From Curtobacterium sp. UCD-KPL2560 (GTDB taxonomy: Bacteria > Actinomycetota > Actinomycetes > Actinomycetales > Microbacteriaceae), in assembly GCF_001705035.1 (NCBI RefSeq), contig NZ_MCIG01000002.1, positions 45,417 to 109,416 of the forward strand: a stretch of 64,000 nt of DNA, written 5' to 3'. This document shows positions 16,133 through 24,394 of the stretch, one piece after another. The notes beneath the pieces are model-generated. The model had not been told where the DNA came from, did no database searches, and was given only the letters and a program-made list of their open reading frames with translations. The position numbers and the translations under genes were made by a program. Position 1 is the stretch's first letter. Each line of letters starts with the position of its first letter.

Positions 16133-19100
16133 TCAGACGTCGGCGTGGACGTCGGCTGCGGTGACGACGGCGAGGGGCTGGCCCGCCGCCACGGTGTCCC
16201 CGGGGGCGACGAGCAGTTCCAGCACGGTGAGGTGGTGCGGCGCCCGGACCGGTGTCTCCATCTTCATCGCCTCGAGCACCAGCAGGTCCGCGCCGTCGTC
16301 GAGGACGTCGTCCGCGGCGGCGTCGACCCGCCAGACGGCCCCGGCCATCGGTGCCTCGACGACGGTCGCTCCGTCGGGCAGGCGGCTGTACACGTCGTCC
16401 GTGGTCGTCGCAGCGGCCGCTCCGTCGTCGCGCGGTGCGAACTCGCCGGCGGCTTCCCACGCGAGGCGCTCGGTCTCGAACGCGGCGGCCTGACGGGCGC
16501 GGAACGCCTCGATGTCCGCGGCGTGTCGGGTGAGGAACTCCTGGTGCTGCCGGAGGGAGAACTCGCCGGGGCGGATGTCGAGCTGCAGCCGGTCCGCTGC
16601 CATCTCGGCGCGCAGGTCGGTGAGTTCGTCGGGGCTGACGAGGTGGAACCTGATGCGGTCGAAGAACCGCAGCAGCCAGGGGTGTCCGTCGGTGAAGGAC
16701 GTCCGTCGCGCTCGGAGGCCGGCCCAGATGGGGACGGTGCGCCCGACGAGCTGGTAGCCGCCGGGGCTGTCCATGCCGTAGATGCACATGTACGTGCCGC
16801 CGATGCCGACGGTTCCCTCTGCCGTCCAGGTCCGGGCCGGGTTGTACTTGGTGGTCAGGAGTCGGTGCCGGGGGTCCAGCGGCGCGGCGGCGGGGGCGCC
16901 GAGGTACACGTCGCCGAGTCCGAGGACCATGTACTCGGCCTCGGTGACGATGCGTTGCACGTCGTCGGTGGTCTCCAGCCCGTTGGCGCGGCGGATGAAC
17001 TCGATGTTCGAGGGGTTCCACGGGGCGTCGTCGCGGATGAGGGAGCCGTAGCGGGCGATCGCCTCGGCGACGGTCGGGTCGTCCCACGAGAGCGGCAGGT
17101 GCACTTCCCTGCTCGGGACGACGAGGTCGTCCGTGGCGGGCAGGTGCTGCTCGATCTCGACCAGCAGGTCGACGAGGCGTCGGATCGGCAGCACCGCGGG
17201 GTCGACGTGCAGGTGCAGCGACCGCACGCCGGGCGTCTGGTCGACCAGCCCGGCCGGCGCCGCCTCCCGGAGGCCCTGCATCAGGGCGTGGACCCGCATG
17301 CGCAGGCCGAGGTCCAACGTCATCGGCCCGTACTCGACGAGCACGTTGTCGTCGCCGCCGCGCCGGTACACCACCGCCGGCGTCGTCCCGATGGCGGGCA
17401 GGGCGGCCAGGACGCCGTCGTCGTCGTCGCGACGGCTCAGGGTCGGCGTGAAGACGGTGTTCGTGCGGTTCGCCTCGGCGATCGCGGGCAGCTGGGTGCT
17501 GTCGACGGGGACGAACCGGAGGGTGTCGCCGGGGCGGAGTTGGCCGAGCTTCCAGCGGTCCGCGCTCACCACGGTGACCGGACACGCGAACCCGCCGAGA
17601 CTCGGCCCGTCCGGGCCGAGGACGGAGGGGGTGTCGCCGGTGAAGTTGACGGCGCCGACGGAGTACGCGTTGTCGTGCAGGTTCGAGGGGTGCAGGCCGG
17701 CCTCCCCACCGTCGCTGCGCGCCCACGTCGGTCTCGGGCCGATCAGGCGCACCCCCGTGCGGGCGGCGTGGAAGTGCACGGTCCACGTGGCGTCGTAGAG
17801 CTGCTGCACGTCCTCCCGGGTGAAGTACTCCGGGGCGGGCTGGGGGCCCTCGGTGACGTGCAGCTCCCAGCTGCTGCTCGTGCTGATCCGGGCGGCGGGA
17901 TCGATGACGGTCGGCGTGGCCAGCGACGTGGTGGTGGTGGCACGGAGGACGTCCCCGGTGGCGATCGGGCGGCCGCCGTGCCCGCCGAAGCGGCCCTGCT
18001 CGAAGGTGGCTGCGCTGCCGAGGTAGCTGGGCACGTCGAGGCCGCCGCGGACGGCGAGGTAGGTGCGCACCCCGGTCCCGCGGACGGTGCCGACGTCGAG
18101 CGTGCCGCCCGCGGGGACGGTGATCGGCTCCCACTGCGGGACGGCGACCCCGTCGACCGTGACGGGTGCGGGTGCGCCGGTGACGGCGACGACGGTCTCC
18201 TCCGTGAACCGCAGCGCCGGTCCGGAGACGGTGCACTCCAGGGCCGGGGCGCCCTCCGGGTTGCCGACGGCGGTGTTCGCCGCCCGGAAGGAGCGGTCGT
18301 CCATGGGGCCGCCGGGGCTGATGCCGACCTGCCAGAGACCGATCCGGCCGGGCCAGTCCTGGACGGTCGTCGATGCGCCGCCCCGGAGCACGTCGATGCG
18401 TGGCCGGGGATCGGAGACGTCCTCGAGGAGGTTCGTGGTCACGGCCGCGTCGAGCACCGCGTCGGTGGTGCAGATCGCCCCCAGCAGGCCGAGGTTCGAC
18501 TCGATGCCGGCGACCTCGGTGTCCGACAGGGCGCGCTGCAGGGCGGCGAAGGCGGTGCGACGGTCGTCGGCGGTGACGATCACCTTCGCGAGCATGGGGT
18601 CGTAGACCGGAGAGACCTCGTCGCCCGTCTCGACGCCCGTCTCGATCCGCACGTCGCCGCGCTCCGCACCGTCGGTGTCGGGGAACCGGACCCGGGTGAG
18701 CAGCCCCGTGGAGGGCTGGTAGTGCTTCACCGGGTCCTCGGCGTAGACACGCGCTTCGATCGCGTGACGACCGTTCGGGACGGGTGTGGTGCCGGCGAGG
18801 AAGCCGGACGGGCCGGTGTCGCCGAGTCCGACGCGGAGCATCCACTCGACGAGGTCGACGTCGAAGACCTGCTCGGTGACGGGGTGTTCGACCTGGAGGC
18901 GGGTGTTGAGCTCGAGGAAGTACACCTGTTGCGTGTCGGTGTCGTAGACGAACTCGACCGTCCCCGCGGACCGGTAGCCGACGTGCTCGGCCAGTGCGGT
19001 CGCGCTGGCGTGCATCAGCGTGCGGACGTGTCCGGGCAGGTCCGGGGCGGGGGCTTCCTCGACGACCTTCTGGTGTCGGCGCTGGAGGCTGCAGTCCCGG

Positions 19101-19792
19101 TCGCCGAGGATCCGGACGGTCCCGTCGCCGTCGCCGAAGACCTGCACCTCGAGGTGGCGCGCACGGGCGATGAACTTCTCGACGAAGACCCCCGGTGTGG
19201 CGAAGTTCGCAGCCGCCAGTCGGGTCACGGACCCGAACGCTGCCCGCAGGTCGGCCTCGTTCCAGCAGGTGGAGATCCCCACGCCGCCACCCCCGCCGGA
19301 GGCCTTGACCATCACCGGGTAGCCGATCCGCTCCGCGGCCGTCGCCGCCTCGTCGACGGTGTCGACCAGTCCTGACCCGGGCACGCAGGGCACACCGCAC
19401 TCCGTCGCGATCGCGATGGCGGTGTGCTTCGGTCCGAACGCCTCGATCTGCTGCCACGTCGGTCCGATGAACACCAGCCCGGCGGCTTCGACCGCTCGGG
19501 CGAACCCGGGGTTCTCGGACAGGAACCCGTAGCCCGGGTGGACGGCGCCGGCCCCGGACGCCCGTGCGGCGGCGAGGATGCGGTCGACGTCGAGGTAGCT
19601 CTGCTCCGGGGCGGCCGGGCCGAGGCGGTGCGCTTCGTCGGCCTCGCGCACGTGGGCGCTGGCACGGTCCGCGTCGGAGTACACCGCGATGGTGCGCAGG
19701 CCCATCCGCTTCGCGGTGCGGATGACGCGGCGGGCGATCTCCCCGCGGTTGGCGATCAGGACGCTCTCGAACGCAGGCTGCTGCTCAGGCAT
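16133..19792 (-). CDS. uca: Urea carboxylase (biotin-dependent)
   Basis: A 1219-residue enzyme with the full domain order of urea carboxylase. Biotin carboxylase/ATP-grasp domain (1-450): VLIANRGEIARRVIRT at the start and KASGGGGGVGI as the glycine loop. KipA-like domain (about 475-780): VQDWPGRIGLWQVGISPGGP. KipI-like domain (about 820-1010). C-terminal biotinyl domain with EAMKMETP, biotinylated at K1177. It converts urea, ATP and bicarbonate to allophanate. Some relatives prefer guanidine, but those usually sit with two guanidine-deaminase subunit genes that I do not see here. It needs biotin, and a biotin transporter gene lies at the other end of the locus. Confidence 0.93.
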   Translation of the reverse strand: MPEQQPAFESVLIANRGEIARRVIRTAKRMGLRTIAVYSDADRASAHVREADEAHRLGPAAPEQSYLDVDRILAAARASGAGAVHPGYGFLSENPGFARAVEAAGLVFIGPTWQQIEAFGPKHTAIAIATECGVPCVPGSGLVDTVDEAATAAERIGYPVMVKASGGGGGVGISTCWNEADLRAAFGSVTRLAAANFATPGVFVEKFIARARHLEVQVFGDGDGTVRILGDRDCSLQRRHQKVVEEAPAPDLPGHVRTLMHASATALAEHVGYRSAGTVEFVYDTDTQQVYFLELNTRLQVEHPVTEQVFDVDLVEWMLRVGLGDTGPSGFLAGTTPVPNGRHAIEARVYAEDPVKHYQPSTGLLTRVRFPDTDGAERGDVRIETGVETGDEVSPVYDPMLAKVIVTADDRRTAFAALQRALSDTEVAGIESNLGLLGAICTTDAVLDAAVTTNLLEDVSDPRPRIDVLRGGASTTVQDWPGRIGLWQVGISPGGPMDDRSFRAANTAVGNPEGAPALECTVSGPALRFTEETVVAVTGAPAPVTVDGVAVPQWEPITVPAGGTLDVGTVRGTGVRTYLAVRGGLDVPSYLGSAATFEQGRFGGHGGRPIATGDVLRATTTTSLATPTVIDPAARISTSSSWELHVTEGPQPAPEYFTREDVQQLYDATWTVHFHAARTGVRLIGPRPTWARSDGGEAGLHPSNLHDNAYSVGAVNFTGDTPSVLGPDGPSLGGFACPVTVVSADRWKLGQLRPGDTLRFVPVDSTQLPAIAEANRTNTVFTPTLSRRDDDDGVLAALPAIGTTPAVVYRRGGDDNVLVEYGPMTLDLGLRMRVHALMQGLREAAPAGLVDQTPGVRSLHLHVDPAVLPIRRLVDLLVEIEQHLPATDDLVVPSREVHLPLSWDDPTVAEAIARYGSLIRDDAPWNPSNIEFIRRANGLETTDDVQRIVTEAEYMVLGLGDVYLGAPAAAPLDPRHRLLTTKYNPARTWTAEGTVGIGGTYMCIYGMDSPGGYQLVGRTVPIWAGLRARRTSFTDGHPWLLRFFDRIRFHLVSPDELTDLRAEMAADRLQLDIRPGEFSLRQHQEFLTRHAADIEAFRARQAAAFETERLAWEAAGEFAPRDDGAAAATTTDDVYSRLPDGATVVEAPMAGAVWRVDAAADDVLDDGADLLVLEAMKMETPVRAPHHLTVLELLVAPGDTVAAGQPLAVVTAADVHADV

Positions 19793-19883
19793 GGTGGTGG
19801 TTGCCTTCCCGGGTGGTGGCGAGACGGAGGAGGGGCGCCGCCCGCGCCGACCGACGGCGGCGCGGGCGGCGGTCGGGGTGGGG

Positions 19884-20600
19884 TCAGAGGACGCCGCGGG
19901 TGACCATGTTGGTGATCGCGCGCGTCGCGCGCGCCATCACCGTGTCCATGGACTCGCCGATGTGTTCCCCGAGCGCGGTCTTGGCCTGCTCGAGGTGTCC
20001 GGCGACCACCAGGTCACCGATCGCGAGGTGTTCGTCGATGGTGGCGGTGATGCGGTCTTCGGTCACGTAGTCGTACATGCGGACCGCGCGGATGCGGTGG
20101 TTGACGCTCTCCAGCGCCTCGACGAGGGCTTCGTTCCCGGCGGCGCGGCACAGTGTGACGTGGAAGCGTTCGTCGTCCATCACGAACTGGGGCGTGGGCG
20201 ACGGGGGCGATCGTCGCAGCTCCCGCCACCGGTCCAGCTCCGCGCCGAGGAGCGCGAAGTCGTAGCCGGCGAGCTCCCGTTCGACGGTGCGCTGCACGCC
20301 GCGCATCTCGATCGTGACGCGGAGCTCGTACAGCTCGGCCAGGTGGTGCAGGTCAGGCAGCACCACCCGGTACCCGTACTCGTCGTTGTCGATCAGCCCG
20401 TCGGCACGGAGCATGAACAGCGCCGTCCGGACCGGCGTGCGGGACACCTGCAGTTCGTGCGCGATCGCGTCCTCGCGGAGTCGGCTGCGCGGCGCGTACC
20501 GGCCGTTCATCAGCTGTTCCCGGAGGTGCTCGTAGACGACGTCGGTGCGGGAACGCCCCCGCCGACCCGTCGCGGGGGCCCGGTCGTCCGCGGCGGTCAT
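19884..20600 (-). CDS. GntR family regulator (FCD/FadR type)
   Basis: A 238-residue regulator. An N-terminal winged helix (residues 18-85: VVYEHLREQLMNGRY, then HELQVSRTPVRTALFMLRADGLI) is followed by an all-helical FCD ligand domain with the His/Asp metal pattern partly visible in DDERFHVTLCRAAGNEAL. It overlaps the permease stop by 4 nt (20597-20600) and is followed 91 nt later by urea carboxylase, so it lies inside the operon it probably controls. The ligand could be urea-pathway related. A GTTGT-AC-ACAAC site at 22480, upstream of the operon, has the form favoured by this family. Confidence 0.88.
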   Translation of the reverse strand: MTAADDRAPATGRRGRSRTDVVYEHLREQLMNGRYAPRSRLREDAIAHELQVSRTPVRTALFMLRADGLIDNDEYGYRVVLPDLHHLAELYELRVTIEMRGVQRTVERELAGYDFALLGAELDRWRELRRSPPSPTPQFVMDDERFHVTLCRAAGNEALVEALESVNHRIRAVRMYDYVTEDRITATIDEHLAIGDLVVAGHLEQAKTALGEHIGESMDTVMARATRAITNMVTRGVL

Positions 20601-22291
20601 CGCTGCTCCGGCAGGACGTACCGGCCCGTCTTGTCCGTCGCCAACGCCAGGGACGAGATGTACTGCGCCGACCCGTCCGGAGCGCGTTCTGCCGAGAGCA
20701 GCATGTCCGGGCGTTCGAACTCGAGGCCCGTGACGTGGCAGCGCAGCAGCTCCCCGCTGGGGTTCCCGTCGGCGTCGAGCATCGGCAGGTCGATGCCGTC
20801 GTCGGTGCGGCGCAGGTAGAACCGCCCGCGGGTCAGCACCGCCGTCAGGGGCGTCACCACGATCGGGATCGCGACGGCGAAGATCGCCGAGAACGGAGCG
20901 ACGCCGGGACCGAACGCACCGAAGAAGACCGCGATCGAGACGCCGGCGGCGAGCAGGAGCGACACCACCCCGACCGGGTTCCAGGCGTACAGCATGCCGC
21001 GGCGGAACTCCGGGTGCTTCGGCGACAAGCCCAGCAGGTACTTGTTGACGGCGATGTCCACGGCGACCGTCACGATCCAGGCCATCCCGCAGTTGGCGTA
21101 GAAGCCGAGGATGGTGTTGAGGAAGTCGAACATCTTCAGCTCCATCAGCGCCAACGCGATCGCGAGGTTGACGACGACGAACACGAGCCGGCCCGGGTAC
21201 GTGCGGGTGACCCGGGTGAAGGCGTTCGTCCACGCCAGCGAGCCGGAGTAGGCGTTGGTGACGTTGATCTTGATCTGCGACAGCACCACCAGGACCACGG
21301 CGAGCGTCATGGCCAGCCACCCCGGCATCATCCGCTCGTACACGCCGAGGAACTGGTGCACCGGCTCGTTCGCCGTCGCCGACGCTGCCGGGTCGAGCGT
21401 CGCGATCAGGTAGACGGCGATGAAGAGGCCGATCGCCTGCTTCAACGCGCCGAACACCACCCAACCCGGGCCCGCGATGATCACCGCACGCCACCACGAG
21501 CGACGGTTCGCGTCGGTGCGGGGCGGCATGAACCGGAGGTAGTCGATCTGCTCGGCGATCTGCGCGATCAGCGACAGGCACACACCCGCAGCGAGCATGA
21601 CCGATGCGGGACTGACCCCGGTCCCGGAGCCGTCCTTGCCCGCGTAGGCGAAGAAGGTCGACAGCGACGACGGGTCGGAGACGAGCAGGTAGGCCAGCGG
21701 CACCACCATGAGCACCAACCAGAACGGGGTGGTCCACACCTGCAGCTTCGAGAGCGCCTTCATTCCGTACACGACCAGCGGGATGACGATCAGCGTGGAC
21801 ACGGCGTACCCGAGCGGCCGCGGCACGTGCAGCCCGAGCTCCAGGCCCTGCGCCATGATCGACCCCTCGAGGGCGAAGAAGATGAACGTGAAGGTGGCGA
21901 AGACCACGTTCGTGATCACCGAGCCGTAGTACCCGAAACCCGACCCCCGGGTGATGAGGTCCAGGTCGATGTTGTACCGGGCGGCGTAGTACGCCAGCGG
22001 GATCCCCGTGACGAAGATGACCACCGCGGCGACGAGGATGCCCAGCAGCGCGTTCGTCGTCCCGTAGGCGATGCCGGCGTTCGCGCCGATCGAGAAGTCG
22101 GCGAGGTACGCGATCCCGCCCAGTGCGCTCGTCGCGACGACTCCTGCGCCCCACTTCCGGTAGGAGCGAGGAGCGAAGCGCAGCGTGTAGTCCTCCAGGC
22201 TCTCCCGCGTCGCAGCGCGGGTGTCGGACGATGCGGAGGAGCCAGGAACAGTGATGGTGCCGTCGTGAGGTGCCTCGACGTCAGTGGACAC
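20597..22291 (-). CDS. NCS1 family permease (purine/cytosine/allantoin type)
   Basis: A 564-residue transporter with about twelve hydrophobic segments. The N-terminal region carries DYTLRFAPRSYRKW, and TM1 begins with GAGVVATSALGGIAYLADFS, the pattern of the nucleobase-cation-symport-1 family. A GSGFGYYGSVITNVVF loop corresponds to the substrate-binding region of TM3. A 55-residue hydrophilic C-terminal tail follows the last helix. GTG 22291 with GAAAGGG upstream is the best start. As the first gene of the urea carboxylase/allophanate hydrolase operon it probably imports the nitrogen source, such as allantoin, a nucleobase or urea itself; the exact substrate cannot be read. Confidence 0.85.
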   Translation of the reverse strand: MSTDVEAPHDGTITVPGSSASSDTRAATRESLEDYTLRFAPRSYRKWGAGVVATSALGGIAYLADFSIGANAGIAYGTTNALLGILVAAVVIFVTGIPLAYYAARYNIDLDLITRGSGFGYYGSVITNVVFATFTFIFFALEGSIMAQGLELGLHVPRPLGYAVSTLIVIPLVVYGMKALSKLQVWTTPFWLVLMVVPLAYLLVSDPSSLSTFFAYAGKDGSGTGVSPASVMLAAGVCLSLIAQIAEQIDYLRFMPPRTDANRRSWWRAVIIAGPGWVVFGALKQAIGLFIAVYLIATLDPAASATANEPVHQFLGVYERMMPGWLAMTLAVVLVVLSQIKINVTNAYSGSLAWTNAFTRVTRTYPGRLVFVVVNLAIALALMELKMFDFLNTILGFYANCGMAWIVTVAVDIAVNKYLLGLSPKHPEFRRGMLYAWNPVGVVSLLLAAGVSIAVFFGAFGPGVAPFSAIFAVAIPIVVTPLTAVLTRGRFYLRRTDDGIDLPMLDADGNPSGELLRCHVTGLEFERPDMLLSAERAPDGSAQYISSLALATDKTGRYVLPEQR

Positions 22292-22455
22292 GGCGAACCC
22301 TTTCGATCGGTGGTGCACGGCTGAGGTGAAGACCCGGAACGACACACACCACGTCATCGGAGTGGACCGGGCGACGCCACCGGGACACGACCGGGGGCGT
22401 GGCAACGAGCCTGGCGACGGGATGTTTCCGGCATGTTCCCCGGAACGAACTTTCC

Positions 22456-22491
22456 TGTGTCGACAGCGCTGGACACACTGTTGTACACAAC
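22456..22491. promoter_or_regulatory. Palindromic operators between the urea operon and bioY
   Basis: Two inverted repeats lie side by side: TGTGTC-N10-GACACA at 22456-22477 and GTTGT-AC-ACAAC at 22480-22491. Both are in the divergent region, about 190 bp from the permease start and 70 bp from bioY. The second has the TTGT-N2-ACAA form common for FadR/GntR regulators. The binder could be the operon's GntR protein or a biotin regulator. Confidence 0.55.
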
Positions 22492-22558
22492 TTCGCGGGC
22501 CCGGTCGTGCGACGCTCGGTGCACCTCACCCGTCCAGGAACAGACCCGGAGGCCTACC

Positions 22559-23209
22559 GTGACCACGACCAGCACCACCACCACGCCGCACGTCCTCGGC
22601 GATCTCGTCGCCCGCGGAACCACTGCGAACGTCGCCACCGTCGTCGCCGGGACCGGTCTCTTCGCAGCGGCAGCGCAGCTGACCGTCCCGCTGTGGCCCG
22701 TACCGATCACCGGTCAGACGTTCGCGGTCCTCGTCCTCGGCGCCGCGCTCGGCACCCGCCGGGCAGCCGCCGCCACCAGCCTCTACCTCGTCGCCGGCAC
22801 CGTCGGTCTGCCGGTCTTCACCGGCGGCGCCTCCGGCAACCCGTTCGCGATGCCCTCCGGCGGCTACCTCGTCGGTTTCGTCGTCGCCGCCGCCCTCGTC
22901 GGCTTCCTCGCCGAGCGAGGCTGGGACCGCACACCGCTGCGCTCCCTCGCCGCGTTCGGGCTCGGTTCCGCCGCGATGTACGCCGTCGCGCTGCCCTGGC
23001 TCGCGATCAGCCTCACGCACCTCGGCGCTCCGCACTCCCCCGCAGCCGTCCTCGGCGCAGGACTCGTGCCGTTCCTCGTCGGTGACGCGCTCAAGGCCCT
23101 GCTCGCCGCCGGACTCCTCCCGCTGACCTGGCGACTGACCTGGCGACTCGTCCCCCGCCGTCCGCGCCGGGCACACCAGGGTCGACGGACCAGCGGACCT
23201 TCCGCCTGA
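22559..23209 (+). CDS. bioY: Biotin transporter BioY (ECF S component)
   Basis: A 216-residue membrane protein matching BioY. It shows LWPVPITGQTFAVLVLGAALGTRR between the first helices, a LYLVAGTVGLPVFTGG segment, GGYLVGFVVAAALVGFLAERG and a late LVPFLVGDALKALLAAGLLP helix, about six helices in all. GTG 22559 is preceded by CCGGAGG; an upstream in-frame ATG at 22433 would add unrelated residues. BioY binds biotin, alone or with an energy-coupling module encoded elsewhere; no bioM or bioN lies here. It is divergent from the operon for a biotin-dependent carboxylase, so coupled supply is plausible. Confidence 0.92.
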   Translation: MTTTSTTTTPHVLGDLVARGTTANVATVVAGTGLFAAAAQLTVPLWPVPITGQTFAVLVLGAALGTRRAAAATSLYLVAGTVGLPVFTGGASGNPFAMPSGGYLVGFVVAAALVGFLAERGWDRTPLRSLAAFGLGSAAMYAVALPWLAISLTHLGAPHSPAAVLGAGLVPFLVGDALKALLAAGLLPLTWRLTWRLVPRRPRRAHQGRRTSGPSA

Positions 23210-23273
23210 GTCCTTCCGCGGCGCACGCGTCCCGTCCGGATCCTGTCCGGGGCGTCCGCTCCCTCCGCTCACC

Positions 23274-23320
23274 GCGACCGGCGACCGGCGACCGGCGACC
23301 GGCGACCGGCGACCGGCGAC
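23274..23320. repeat. GCGACCG heptamer tandem repeat
   Basis: Six exact GCGACCG units plus five bases of a seventh run from 23274 to 23320, between the convergent bioY gene and the secreted protein gene ending at 23386. Just after the array lies GGAGCGCCGGTGGGCGGCGCGCC and related GC-rich palindromic sequence that may end transcription of both genes. Confidence 0.85.
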
Positions 23321-23385
23321 GATCGTCCCTCCGGAGCGCCGGTGGGCGGCGCGCCGGAGCACGCCGCCCACGCGCGTGTCGCACC

Positions 23386-24051
23386 TCAGCCGCAGTGCGA
23401 CTTCCAGACCTGCGGGAAGTCGAACCAGTACCCGCGACCGCATCCACCGCTCTTGATGAACTCCGCCGCACCGGCGACGAGGACCCCGAGGGCGGTGCAC
23501 GAGGTCTTCGACAGGTCGAGGCTGATGCAGACGGCGGCGAGGTAGACGCCCGCACCGACGGTGACGATCGTGCGGACCACCTGGCCGGAGAGGAAGTACT
23601 CGTGGTTGCTCCACCAGTGCTTGCTCTCCCCGATCTCGGCGGCCGGGTCCCCGGCCGCGGTGCGCGGCGCGGCGACGGCACCACCGTCACCGGAGGTGCC
23701 GAGCAGCTGCTGCGGCGTCATCCGCGATGCCGTCGCACGCGCCTCCGCGTCCTCCTGCGTGGTCAGGTCGGTCCAGTGGCGCATCGTCTGTCCACCGATG
23801 CTGAAGCCAGTCGTCGCGACCTGGTCGAGCATCGTCGACGAGAGCGCCCCGGACCGGATGTCCACCAGGACGGTGCCGCGCTCGATCGAGCGGACCACTG
23901 CCGCTCGTGCATCCGACGGAGTGGTCGTCGACGCGGACGCCGGCCCGGGCGCGACGAGCACCGCGAGTAGGACCGCCAGGGTCGACACGGTGAGCGCGAG
24001 GAGCGTGGTGCGCCGGCGCTCGGTGGCACGAGTCGGAACGAGGGTTCCCAT
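23386..24051 (-). CDS. Secreted protein with cysteine-rich hydrophobic C-terminus
   Basis: A 221-residue precursor. Signal peptide: basic RRRTT, hydrophobic LLALTVSTLAVLLAVLVAP, ASAS cleavage near residue 41. The middle part is soluble and Ala/Asp/Thr-rich. The last 70 residues are different: KHWWSNHEYFLSG, then two hydrophobic stretches with Gly (VVRTIVTVGAGVYLAAV and TALGVLVAGAAEF) and four Cys, ending in KSHCG. This tail looks like a membrane-active or bacteriocin-type peptide attached to a leader-like part, but I do not recognise a family. ATG 24051 follows AAGGAGAACAGTC. No immunity or export gene is obvious nearby. Confidence 0.6.
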   Translation of the reverse strand: MGTLVPTRATERRRTTLLALTVSTLAVLLAVLVAPGPASASTTTPSDARAAVVRSIERGTVLVDIRSGALSSTMLDQVATTGFSIGGQTMRHWTDLTTQEDAEARATASRMTPQQLLGTSGDGGAVAAPRTAAGDPAAEIGESKHWWSNHEYFLSGQVVRTIVTVGAGVYLAAVCISLDLSKTSCTALGVLVAGAAEFIKSGGCGRGYWFDFPQVWKSHCG

Positions 24052-24394
24052 GACTGTTCTCCTTGCTGACGAGGGGTGACCATCACCCGTCGGGATCGTC
24101 GGTGCCGGAACCGACGTACGGCCGAAGGACGACCCCTCCGCCGACCAACTCGGGGTGACGGTCAGACGAACGTCTGGTGAGTGCGCGTTCAGCGGCGCGA
24201 CCCGACGCGATCCTGGTCGTGCAGGTCAGCAGGCCGCACCGCCCGATGGCACGGCCGCCGCCGGCTCGCTGAACGACCTCTCCGTCTGCGCCGACAGCCC
24301 GCGTGCACGCTGGGAATCAGCAGCGGTGGCCCCATCCTTCGCCATACGATCGTCTGACGAAGACCGATGATCTGTCAGGGACGAGGCCGGGCCG
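24052..24394. other. 343-bp divergent gap with inverted repeats
   Basis: No convincing gene lies here. The gap separates the secreted protein (minus) from the Sua5-like gene (plus). It holds CAGACG-AA-CGTCTG, an inverted repeat at 24163-24176, and the 18-nt motif shared with 13958 at 24338-24355. Both are candidate regulatory sites. Confidence 0.5.
24338..24355 (+). promoter_or_regulatory. Second copy of the shared 18-nt motif
   Basis: TTCGCCATACGATCGTCT, identical to 13958-13975, lies 39 nt before ATG 24395. Directly after it comes GACGAAG, which makes the local sequence ATCGTCTGACGA weakly palindromic. At this distance it could hold the promoter core of the following gene. Confidence 0.5.

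Noticed and set aside
14346..19457. A 1703-codon open frame on the minus strand
   Set aside because: Only the 3' third (the allophanate hydrolase) codes; the rest is a shadow of urea carboxylase in another frame and has no family similarity.
22292..22558. Guanidine or other riboswitch upstream of the urea operon
   Set aside because: I could not find a conserved aptamer core; the visible features are DNA palindromes. A covariance search would be needed to revisit this.
24155..24370. A 71-codon frame in the gap before the Sua5-like gene
   Set aside because: Composition is typical of chance frames, there is no ribosome site, and it overlaps the shared regulatory motif.
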